Source: Deltaproteobacteria bacterium (GTDB taxonomy: Bacteria > Desulfobacterota > Desulfobulbia > Desulfobulbales > BM004). From it: a stretch of DNA of 6,922 bases. The number at the start of each line of letters is the position of its first letter. The first letter of the stretch is position 1. Under the pieces are notes generated by a model, which worked only from the letters and a program-made list of their open reading frames with translations, did not search any database and was not told the DNA's origin. The stretch is from contig JAFDCT010000348.1 in the NCBI GenBank assembly GCA_019312695.1, positions 1-6,922 of the forward strand. The letters run 5' to 3'. The position numbers were made by a program, and so were the translations under genes. Shown one piece after another: positions 1 through 5,210 of this stretch.

Positions 1-309
1 AAAGGGGATTACAAGGAAAACGGCACTAATAATTATTTTTAATAAGGGAAATTTGGGATTATCACCACTACCGGTTGGGATTTTAACCAAATACGGCTGA
101 GATAGAAGTCCATATATATTTTGCCACAATCTTACCTTTTTGAGGAGAGAAATCGAGTTACGATGTGCGGCGTCAATAATATTCAGCCAAATAGAAACTA
201 TCTCAGTCTGAAATGAAAGTTGAGATGTGTCCTAACAATCTTAAATTTTTGCGCAAGCCAGCTAGCGTAGATTCCTATCAGATACAAAAGTATTTGCTGG
301 TACAAAAAA
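1..309. other. Non-coding region downstream of zupT with one repeat copy
   Basis: No credible gene is seen on either strand. The stretch is AT-rich. It contains one copy of the dispersed repeat family (121-221), and an inverted repeat, CTGAGATAG at 97-105 against CTATCTCAG at 198-206, that encloses most of that copy. As the 3' side of zupT, it shows no convincing GC-rich hairpin followed by a U-tract; the short ATAC/GTAT pairing near 283-294 is too weak to call a terminator. Confidence 0.6.
121..221 (+). repeat. Dispersed intergenic repeat, copy 1
   Basis: This copy is co-linear with the one at 2993-3104. Both begin with the identical 13-mer TTGCCACAATCTT. TGAG follows at offset 17 from CCACAAT in both, GTTA at offset 33 in both, G-TGTG at offset 38 or 39, CAAT at 50 or 52, and AGTCTG at 81 or 80. 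Conserved spacing across about 85 bases in two unrelated spacers argues for common descent rather than shared AT-richness. No coding potential is seen. It may be a decayed miniature mobile element or a REP-like repeat; the family is not identified. Confidence 0.5.
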
Positions 310-1134
310 TTAAGCAAAAAGTAACAGGCTAATAGCCATAACGGCCATTCCGGCAACCACGCCGTACATCGCTATATGGTGCTCACCATATTTCTCAGCA
401 GTTGGCAGGAGTTCATCAAGTGAGATAAAAACCATAATGCCCGCAACCACGGCAAAAAGAAGCCCAAAGACAACATCATTAAAAAATCTGAATAGCAGAA
501 AATAACCGATCATCGCTCCCACCGGCTCAGCCAGCCCAGACAGAAACGAGTAGAAAAAAGCCTTTTTTTTGCTGCCGGTAGCATAATATAGAGGAACTGA
601 AACAGCTATTCCTTCAGGAATATTATGTATTGCTACAGCAACGGCGATACTCATACCAAGAGTAGGGTCCTGCAACCCCCCAACAAATGTTGCCAGACCT
701 TCAGGAAAGTTATGTATGGCAATTGCCAGGGCCGAGAACAATCCCATTCTATGGAGGTCCTTTCTTCTTTCCAGTTCTGCCTTATCAACCTCCCCCATTT
801 CGCTTATATCATGGATTTCATGGGGGTTCTCGTAGGAAGGGACAAGTTTATCTATGAGAGCTATCAGTAAAATACCTCCAAAAAAGGCAAGTGTAGTATA
901 CAGGTAGCCGGTTGCAGAACCTACTGATGACTCCAGGGCATCTCTGCCTTTTACAAAAATCTCAATCATTGAGACATAGATCATAACTCCTGCAGAGAAT
1001 CCCAGGGAACCGGTTAAAAATCGGACACTGGTCTTCTTGGCGAAAAAGGCAAGAGCACTTCCGACTCCGGTTGACAATCCTGCAAAAAGGGTCAAGGAGA
1101 AAGCTATCAGGACTTCACTTGAGCTGTAACTCAT
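310..1134 (-). CDS. zupT: ZIP-family divalent metal transporter, ZupT-like
   Basis: This is a predicted inner-membrane importer of zinc, and by family knowledge often of iron, manganese or other divalent metals. The 274 residues form about eight hydrophobic segments, near 8-30, 38-60, 77-97, 130-150, 158-181, 192-215, 221-241 and 252-273. The two ZIP signature motifs are intact: HNFPEG at 141-146 in segment 4 and HNIPEG at 170-175 in segment 5. E202 in segment 6 (GLAEPVGA) matches a further conserved acidic site. The loop between segments 3 and 4 (98-129) is charged and carries H105, H108 and H128, as is usual for the variable loop of this family. The length is close to the roughly 257 residues of E. 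coli ZupT. The ATG start is chosen because an in-frame TAG lies ten codons upstream, but no Shine-Dalgarno sequence precedes it. No Zur- or Fur-like operator was recognised upstream. The family call is firm; the metal specificity is not known. Confidence 0.93.
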   Translation of the reverse strand: MSYSSSEVLIAFSLTLFAGLSTGVGSALAFFAKKTSVRFLTGSLGFSAGVMIYVSMIEIFVKGRDALESSVGSATGYLYTTLAFFGGILLIALIDKLVPSYENPHEIHDISEMGEVDKAELERRKDLHRMGLFSALAIAIHNFPEGLATFVGGLQDPTLGMSIAVAVAIHNIPEGIAVSVPLYYATGSKKKAFFYSFLSGLAEPVGAMIGYFLLFRFFNDVVFGLLFAVVAGIMVFISLDELLPTAEKYGEHHIAMYGVVAGMAVMAISLLLFA

Positions 1135-1280
1135 TGATTTGTAGAGTTTTATTGCAATCTAAGTTTGGCAGTTTTCAACAAAATACCACGCCTGGAATAA
1201 AGTAGGAGTAGCGATTCTGAAAATTGAATATTTCTTGCTAACATCTAAAGTTTTGTCATACAAAATCTGACACAATATAT

Positions 1281-1299
1281 CCACTGGCAATTATAACTA
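1281..1299 (+). repeat. Dispersed repeat fragment (CCACTGGCAAT core)
   Basis: This 19-base stretch matches 3844-3862 at 16 of 19 positions, and the first 11 bases, CCACTGGCAAT, are identical. A second family word lies just beyond it on the opposite strand: TATGAGAGTGA, read on the minus strand around 1314-1324, is identical to 3011-3021. The two words therefore sit in opposite orientations relative to the 2993-3104 copy, which suggests an internally rearranged or partly palindromic fragment. It lies in the 205-base spacer between the Fe-S protein gene and zupT. Confidence 0.35.
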
Positions 1300-1339
1300 C
1301 ACCCTCTAAATTCAAGTCACTCTCATAGGTATTACTTGA

Positions 1340-2644
1340 CTATGTGAGAATATCAGCAAGTGGCCCTGCTCCTTTTCTGGCTCCCTTGACAATAGTTTTT
1401 AGAAAAGCTGACTGGAGTGGGTCAATTGCCATTGCGGCTTTAAATGGTGAACTGTTCTCCAGGTTTCGCATAATACGACCAAGTAATCTATGCCCCATTT
1501 TTTCGGGGTCATCAAAAATGAGGTCTGCAAGTTTGCCGCGTTCGATTGCCATCTTAACTCGCTGATCGAATACCGTATCAGGGATGAAAACTTTCTGAGG
1601 ACGGGATTTCATCTTAGCAGCACCGCTCTTACAAACTGTTTTGCAAACCCCACATCCCAGGCAGAGTTCTTCCTGGCGTACGGCCCATCTTTTCTTCTTT
1701 GCATCCTCTCCTCTTTCTATATGAACAGCATCCATCGGGCAAACCTTAGCGCACTCGCCACAACCCTTACATTTCTCAATGTCAATTTCCATAATCCAAT
1801 TGGATGAAACAAGGGGCTTACTGAGGTCAAGAGATTTCAAGGCCCTCATTACCGAGCAACAACATCCACAGCAATTACAGATAAAAGTTACTTTGTTTTT
1901 GACATTGTCTCCAGTTTGGGCAAGGCCACTCTCTTTACTTTTGGCTAAAATTTCCATTGATTCCCTTTTGGAAATTGATCGAGCGTGACCAGCACTGCTT
2001 AATGCTTCTGCTGCATAATTGAATGTCAGACAAACCTCTTGAGGCCTTTCGCAACTTGATCCAAGATGTTCGGCAGTATGGTGGCATTGACAAAGTCCTA
2101 CAGCCCAAGCTGATGCGGTATCGACTACATGGCTTGCACGCTCCCAGTCCAATATCTCAGCATAATCTGTCTCAGACAATGCTTCTTCTCTGACAAAAGT
2201 ACGAAAAAGTTGTGTTTTGCCCTCAAAATGAGTCATCATAAAATCATTATTTTCATGAAAGTACTGATCAAAAAGTTTTGCCAGGTCTGGAAGTGGCATA
2301 TCTGGGCGAGTTCTCATAAAGACAAACTCGAAAAGTCCTATAACAACAGGAGGGAGTGTGAAATAACGGGTACCATTGTGCTTTATATCCAGCAATACTC
2401 CTCTTTGGGACATTTCCGTCAACTTGCTCTCAAGTTCATCCTTGGGCATATCAAATTTATTTACAAGATTATCTAGCGGTGTGAAATTGTGCGGTAGACG
2501 GCTAGCGATTTCTGCTTCGTGTGGAGAAAACAAGATGCTTAATATCTTCATTAGTATTGGAGAATTTGACGCTCCTTGGACCTTTTGTGATAAGCGTTGC
2601 TGCAGTAATTGATATTCTTTCGTATTGGTTTTTATATGCCCCAT
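1340..2644 (-). CDS. Winged-helix-like / dicluster [4Fe-4S] ferredoxin-type protein
   Basis: This is a 434-residue cytoplasmic protein with no signal peptide or membrane segment. Residues about 28-100 look like a winged-helix fold: helices separated by 'TPLDNLVNKFDMPKDELESK', then 'MSQRGVLLDIKHNGTRYF' as a possible wing. The middle carries an unusual set of cysteines and histidines, CQCHH at 185-189, C198 and C205, then CNCCGCCC at 256-263. Two [4Fe-4S] motifs follow: C292, C295, C298 and C302 with the usual proline after the last cysteine, and C328, C331, C334 and C338 without that proline. There are 18 cysteines in total, all between 185 and 338. A basic C-terminal tail of about 90 residues has no recognised domain. 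The ATG start is supported by GGGGAGGA six bases upstream. Proteins of this build are commonly annotated only as 4Fe-4S ferredoxins in anaerobes; the electron partner, and whether the N-terminus binds DNA, are unknown. A shared upstream element suggests co-regulation with the 64-residue gene. Confidence 0.85.
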   Translation of the reverse strand: MGHIKTNTKEYQLLQQRLSQKVQGASNSPILMKILSILFSPHEAEIASRLPHNFTPLDNLVNKFDMPKDELESKLTEMSQRGVLLDIKHNGTRYFTLPPVVIGLFEFVFMRTRPDMPLPDLAKLFDQYFHENNDFMMTHFEGKTQLFRTFVREEALSETDYAEILDWERASHVVDTASAWAVGLCQCHHTAEHLGSSCERPQEVCLTFNYAAEALSSAGHARSISKRESMEILAKSKESGLAQTGDNVKNKVTFICNCCGCCCSVMRALKSLDLSKPLVSSNWIMEIDIEKCKGCGECAKVCPMDAVHIERGEDAKKKRWAVRQEELCLGCGVCKTVCKSGAAKMKSRPQKVFIPDTVFDQRVKMAIERGKLADLIFDDPEKMGHRLLGRIMRNLENSSPFKAAMAIDPLQSAFLKTIVKGARKGAGPLADILT

Positions 2645-2698
2645 CTGTTCCTCCCCTTTATCTTTATTTTCTAAGCAGAGTATGATCCCAGAAATTTT

Positions 2699-2759
2699 TT
2701 AATATTTCCAAATCACTGAAGAGAAACCTCTATCACTGGAGTTTCCTCCATTGTCAAAG
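2699..2759 (-). promoter_or_regulatory. Shared leader element A with -10-like hexamer, Fe-S gene
   Basis: The element at 2720-2759 matches 3434-3470, upstream of the 64-residue gene, at 31 of 37 aligned positions with one 3-base indel. Its near end lies 75 bases from the start codon, against 79 for the other copy. Read on the minus strand it contains TGGAG-GAAA-CTCCA, a 5-bp stem with a GNRA-type loop (2737-2750), then AGAG-GTTT-CTCT. TATTAA, a -10-like hexamer, lies 15 bases after the last conserved word (2699-2704). This fits either an activator operator replacing the -35 region or a structured RNA leader. TTGACA, 17 bases before GATAGA inside the element, is an alternative promoter reading that copy B does not preserve. 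Confidence 0.5.
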
Positions 2760-2800
2760 TTTTATGTCACAAATTGTAATGCAAGCCCTATACTTAAAAA

Positions 2801-2820
2801 CTAACGGAAGTATCTGTTAG
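2801..2820. promoter_or_regulatory. 20-base dyad, possible operator
   Basis: CTAACGGA and TCTGTTAG flank AGTA. On the plus strand this gives an 8-bp stem with one G-T wobble; as DNA the outer five bases on each side are perfectly symmetric. It lies about 160 bases upstream of the Fe-S gene start and 40 bases beyond the shared leader element. Its minus-strand half CTAACAGATA recurs exactly at 5023-5032. The size and symmetry fit a dimeric repressor site, but no regulator gene is present in the window to support that. Confidence 0.25.
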
Positions 2821-2992
2821 ATGTCAATCATGAAATAAAACAATTTCTGTCAGTAGAAATTAAGCATTGATCTACACTGTAAATGTGTACAGAAAGTACA
2901 AATTATTATTGCTTTGGAGTTTTTGAAAATAATATTTTGGCTAGATGGGAATTTAATGTTGGTACTGAATAATACATAAGAGTGTAACTATC

Positions 2993-3104
2993 TTGCCACA
3001 ATCTTTACTTTATGAGAGTGAATTACCAGTTAAAGGTGTGTAATGGCAATGTTAACTATTGGGAAGGGTGCTACCAGTCTGGATTAATAGCCTAAATCGA
3101 AAGT
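2993..3104 (+). repeat. Dispersed intergenic repeat, copy 2
   Basis: This is the fullest copy of the family. It shares TTGCCACAATCTT and co-linear anchors with 121-221. Its second half, AGTTAAAGGTGT followed by ATGGCAATGTTAACTAT (3028-3059), aligns with 3832-3863. It therefore links the two core words into a single element of about 110 bases. No open reading frame or clear terminal inverted repeats are seen. A decayed miniature transposable element is one explanation. Confidence 0.5.
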
Positions 3105-3159
3105 CAAAAAGCTATTTAGACATGGTATTCTTCATCGAACAAAGCGATAAAGACATGAG

Positions 3160-3354
3160 CTACTTGATTTCACAACTCATGTCCTCACCACAGCAAATTG
3201 GGGATTTGATCTTGCCATGACTATTTGGACATTTTGAAACATGAACTTCAGTTCCATCATCCAGTTTAATTGAATCATGAACAAGTGGCGCATCACACTT
3301 AGCGCATGTTGCATTAACTTCCATACCGCATTTCGAACATTTGTAAGTTGCCAT
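3160..3354 (-). CDS. Small cysteine-rich metal-binding protein, desulforedoxin-like ends
   Basis: This 64-residue soluble protein has eight cysteines: C6 and C9 (CSKC), C17 and C20 (CAKC), C42, C54 and C55 (CCGEDM), and C61, plus H26, H38 and H46. The YKCxxCG start and the CCGEDM near the end resemble the two halves of desulforedoxin, a 36-residue FeCys4 protein in which CX2C and CC bind the iron. Here they flank an insert with a zinc-ribbon-like CxxC and C42. It could therefore bind one iron through C6, C9, C54 and C55 with a second metal in the insert, or simply be a zinc ribbon using other pairings. The ATG is well supported by AGGAGG eight bases upstream. The gene stands alone between long spacers and shares a leader element with the Fe-S gene downstream. 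No function is assigned. Confidence 0.8.
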   Translation of the reverse strand: MATYKCSKCGMEVNATCAKCDAPLVHDSIKLDDGTEVHVSKCPNSHGKIKSPICCGEDMSCEIK

Positions 3355-3411
3355 TTTATTCCCTCCTAAGATTCAATTAACTAACACATTCTTATTATTA
3401 CTATTTCCGTT

Positions 3412-3470
3412 TATATAATCCTTGCCATTTTTCAGAAAAACCTCTCCAATTGGAGTCTCCTCCATCAAAG
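3412..3470 (-). promoter_or_regulatory. Shared leader element B with -10-like hexamer, 64-residue gene
   Basis: This is the partner of the element at 2720-2759. The conserved part is 3434-3470. On the minus strand it reads TTTGA, TGGAG-GAGA-CTCCA (again a 5-bp stem with a GNRA-type loop, 3451-3464), then AGAGGTTTTTCT, where the second small stem survives through a G-U pair. TATATA follows 16 bases later (3412-3417), 36 bases before the AGGAGG ribosome binding site region begins to give way to the start codon at 3354. Unlike copy A it also contains the perfect palindrome CTCCAATTGGAG (3444-3455). No good -35 hexamer is present, so activation through the element is the simplest reading. Confidence 0.5.
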
Positions 3471-3525
3471 GTATAGAGTATGGGAAAATGTATAATTATA
3501 TTTAAAAATATTTAGTTGAATAAAT

Positions 3526-3541
3526 CAAGTACCACAATGTG
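3526..3541 (+). repeat. 16-bp direct repeat, left copy
   Basis: CAAGTACCACAATGTG is identical to 4930-4945. The two copies are in the same orientation and 1,404 bases apart, and they bracket the metallo-hydrolase gene with its flanks. Both are preceded by AT-rich sequence. The CCACAAT core ties them to the dispersed repeat family. Confidence 0.45.
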
Positions 3542-3831
3542 TTAGGAATCAGAAACCTCAAAGTGCGAATAACAAAAAAAACTCCTCGCTCGGGCTTTGG
3601 CGTAAATAAGGAAGGAATTAACAGAGAGAGAGGGGATAGCCTTTGTATGGTTTTCATTAAAGAACAATTATTCCTAACTACTAGTCAAGGTGTAGCAACA
3701 AAACTTTATTTGAGGCCATTGAAAACTTTGTTCTTTGACAATTGAATAAATTGGGGATGAGTGGCGGGAAAAAGGTGTACTAATTAGTCAAGATTTCGTG
3801 CAAATATGTTAACAATTAGTAGCCTCATGCC

Positions 3832-3863
3832 GAGTCAGGGTGTCCACTGGCAATGTTGACTAT
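3832..3863 (+). repeat. Dispersed repeat fragment (TGGCAATGTTGACTAT core)
   Basis: This aligns with 3028-3059 over about 32 bases. Both have AGT, then GGTGT, then TGGCAATGTT and ACTAT, and the spacing from GGTGT to CAAT is 12 or 13 bases. Its first 11 core bases, CCACTGGCAAT, also occur at 1281-1291. It lies about 80 bases beyond the 3' end of the metallo-hydrolase gene. Confidence 0.4.
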
Positions 3864-3944
3864 GCAATAAATCTATTTGTCCATGTGTGTAGCAGAAAAG
3901 ATTGAGATTTTTGGTAAGCCTTGATGAAAAATCATTACCCCAGG

Positions 3945-4733
3945 TTATTCAGGTGGTAGGGGGATTTCCGCTGCGAGACCTGCGAAGAAAACATCCTGCC
4001 CAAAGGATTCATTGAAAATCTTGGTCGAAGCAGGGCCTACAGCACAGTGGGCCGGGCCGATCTTCTCTAATCCAATCTCCTTTAAATCCTTGGCGATCAC
4101 CCGCATCTCCTCTTCTGTTTTGTTAAGATAGCGCATCCCCCCCATGCTCATGTAGATTTTACCGGGGAAAACCTTTTTAACATTCTTGAGGATGTCTCTT
4201 AACTCGCTATGGGCGCAACCATGGACCACCGCCGATCCTTTGACGGTCTTGACCGCAACCGAGAGCTCATCCTCAACTCCGCTTTTCTCAGAGTCGACGG
4301 CTGTCGTTTGCAGGACCACCACTCCATGGGGTAAGTCTTTTTTTCCTTTAAGAACAATGTATCGTGTATCTTTTGGAGGATGATGGGCAATGCTCACCGG
4401 CACATAGGCAATCAAATTTGGGTTAGCATCCATTAAATATTTTAACCCGCCCGTGTGGTCGGGGTGCCAGTGGGAAATGACGACTACGTCTATATCGGCC
4501 GGTTTATATCCCGATATTCTGAGGTTATGCGCAAATATCTTCTCATCCAATCCTGTATCCAGCATAACTACAAAGTCTTCACGCTCAATTATTGCCGAAA
4601 ACCCCCACCCGGTCTTCATTTTAGAACCGGCCAGGATTTCATTGTCATAAATTATCGTGATTTGGTCTCCAAAAGAAACTTTTGGAATGGATAAAAATAT
4701 AACCAGACAAATTACCCACATACTTTTTTTCAT
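3945..4733 (-). CDS. Secreted metallo-beta-lactamase-fold hydrolase (COG1237-like)
   Basis: This is a predicted exported, probably zinc-dependent hydrolase of 262 residues. Residues 1-22 form a signal peptide (basic start, hydrophobic core, likely cut after SFG), with no lipobox, so the product should be periplasmic. The metallo-beta-lactamase fold follows. LDTG is at 58-61, the metal motif HWHPDH at 88-93, GCAH at 172-175 giving H175, and GPAHC at 226-230 giving H229. The layout, ending in 'IAKDLKEIGLEKIGPAHC', matches the group related to dihydropterin ribofuranosyl-aminobenzene-phosphate synthase. In that group a GGFH-type motif usually precedes this part; here it reads GGMR (198-201). The substrate cannot be deduced. 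The ATG is supported by AAGAGGG about seven bases upstream. The gene is flanked by long spacers and by a 16-bp direct repeat, so it is probably monocistronic. Confidence 0.87.
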   Translation of the reverse strand: MKKSMWVICLVIFLSIPKVSFGDQITIIYDNEILAGSKMKTGWGFSAIIEREDFVVMLDTGLDEKIFAHNLRISGYKPADIDVVVISHWHPDHTGGLKYLMDANPNLIAYVPVSIAHHPPKDTRYIVLKGKKDLPHGVVVLQTTAVDSEKSGVEDELSVAVKTVKGSAVVHGCAHSELRDILKNVKKVFPGKIYMSMGGMRYLNKTEEEMRVIAKDLKEIGLEKIGPAHCAVGPASTKIFNESFGQDVFFAGLAAEIPLPPE

Positions 4734-4929
4734 GATTAGCCCTCTTAATTATTAGGACGTAATTGAGTCGATTATTTCAGACACAAAAACCATCAATGGA
4801 ATAAACTTTGCCTGCGGAGGACCTGAACAAGTTGCTTAAGTCTGCCCCGCATAACTGCAAACTCCTGACAGTGATTAAATATGAGTGTAAATATTGTTAT
4901 TAAATAAATATAGTAAGAGAGTCAAGAAA

Positions 4930-4945
4930 CAAGTACCACAATGTG
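4930..4945 (+). repeat. 16-bp direct repeat, right copy
   Basis: This is identical to 3526-3541. In this copy the repeat runs into a small perfect hairpin, ACCAC-AAT-GTGGT (4935-4947), which is imperfect in the left copy. That suggests this copy is closer to the ancestral form. Confidence 0.45.
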
Positions 4946-4981
4946 GTGGTTGGGTGGGCTGAACTAAAATTGAAGATGCCG

Positions 4982-5005
4982 TGCCAAAATTGTAACTTTT
5001 GAGGG
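4982..5005 (+). repeat. Dispersed repeat fragment (GCCAAAATTGTAACTTTTGAG)
   Basis: This aligns with the starts of copies 1 and 2: GCCA-AAT, then T-ACTTT, then TGAG at an offset within one base of 17 from the core. The similarity fades after about 25 bases, so it is a fragment or a strongly decayed copy. Confidence 0.3.
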
Positions 5006-5049
5006 TAACTTTTGAAATTACTCTAACAGATAAACACTATCTTTCATGC

Positions 5050-5078
5050 AAAAAACCGGAGAAGGGAATTTGCTCCAA
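5050..5078 (-). terminator. Candidate intrinsic terminator, distal to phosphatase gene
   Basis: Read on the minus strand, TTGGAG pairs with CTCCGG (four Watson-Crick pairs plus two G-U wobbles) across a loop of about 11 bases, then six T residues follow. It lies about 130 bases beyond the phosphatase stop codon. The stem is weak for a terminator but the U-tract is correctly placed. Confidence 0.3.
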
Positions 5079-5178
5079 ACCTCAGCTTTTCTTGTTTAAA
5101 TGTGTAATGGAAAAAGCATCTGTTTAATCAATTCTTTCATTGCCCACGTTTATAGCTTGGGGCACAAATCACCATAAT

Positions 5179-5209
5179 AAAAAAACAAGTCTGATCAATC
5201 ACCATTCAG
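5179..5209 (-). terminator. Candidate intrinsic terminator just after phosphatase stop
   Basis: Immediately after the stop codon the minus strand has CTGA/TCAG enclosing 11 bases, followed four bases later by seven T residues. The stem has only four pairs. It is listed because of its position and T-run; the hairpin at 5050-5078 is an alternative. Confidence 0.25.
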
Positions 5210-5210
5210 T

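Larger units (their letters stand above)
2645..3159. other. 515-base spacer: promoter region, dyads and a repeat copy
   Basis: No gene is seen. From the Fe-S gene outwards the spacer holds its ribosome binding site, the leader element with a -10-like hexamer (2699-2759), a 20-base dyad (2801-2820), and two AT-rich inverted repeats. The latter are AATTTCT/AGAAATT at 2842-2861, a perfect 7-bp stem with a six-base loop, and TACAC/GTGTA at 2873-2889. Repeat copy 2 (2993-3104) follows. The last 50 bases are the 3' flank of the 64-residue gene and show no clear intrinsic terminator. Confidence 0.55.
3355..3944. other. 590-base spacer with leader element and repeat fragments
   Basis: This is the longest spacer. 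It holds the ribosome binding site and leader element B of the 64-residue gene (3412-3470), one end of a 16-bp direct repeat (3526-3541), and a fragment of the dispersed repeat (3832-3863). A 68-codon plus-strand frame opening with GTG at 3539 lacks a ribosome binding site and family resemblance, and is not called. A plus-strand promoter-like pair, TTGAAA-N17-TTGAAT at 3719-3747, points toward the 3' end of the metallo-hydrolase gene but has no recognisable transcript. Downstream of that gene, around 3906-3940, a GGTAA/TTACC hairpin has no U-tract in the right direction. Confidence 0.5.
4734..5210. other. 477-base spacer: repeat fragments and candidate terminators
   Basis: No supported gene is seen. 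Nearest the metallo-hydrolase start are its ribosome binding site and a weak promoter-like TTGATG-N16-TAATCG. A 19-codon minus-strand frame (4793-4852) with AGGAG nine bases upstream is too short to call as a gene. Further right lie the second 16-bp direct repeat (4930-4945), a fragment of the dispersed repeat (4982-5005), and two weak terminator-like hairpins on the 3' side of the phosphatase gene. Confidence 0.5.

Noticed and set aside
2129..2612. Plus-strand frames of 78-115 codons opposite the Fe-S protein gene
   Set aside because: They are antisense to a well-supported gene with a strong ribosome binding site; their translations show no domain-like pattern.
2761..2785. TTTGTGAC-like half-site suggesting an HcpR or other CRP/FNR-type operator
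   Set aside because: The required symmetric TCACAA half at the right spacing is missing.
3539..3745. Plus-strand frame of 68 codons opening with GTG
   Set aside because: There is no ribosome binding site, an in-frame TAA lies five codons upstream, the start overlaps a repeat, and the composition is basic and low in information with no family resemblance. Treated as non-coding.
3700..3790. Stretch resembling an AT-rich leader (GTTCTTTGACAATTGAAT) such as precedes some CRISPR arrays or rRNA operons
   Set aside because: No regularly spaced direct repeats, cas genes or rRNA follow it; the resemblance is to a short common promoter-like word only.
3906..3940. Hairpin GGTAA/TTACC just after the metallo-hydrolase stop as a terminator
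   Set aside because: On the minus strand the hairpin is followed by A residues, not a T-run, and the stem is only five pairs with bulges.
4803..4830. AAACTTTG then GGAGGA on the plus strand, resembling the shared leader element
   Set aside because: It is in the wrong orientation for the metallo-hydrolase gene, and lacks the CTCCA arm, the hairpin and the AGAGGTTT word. Considered a chance partial match.
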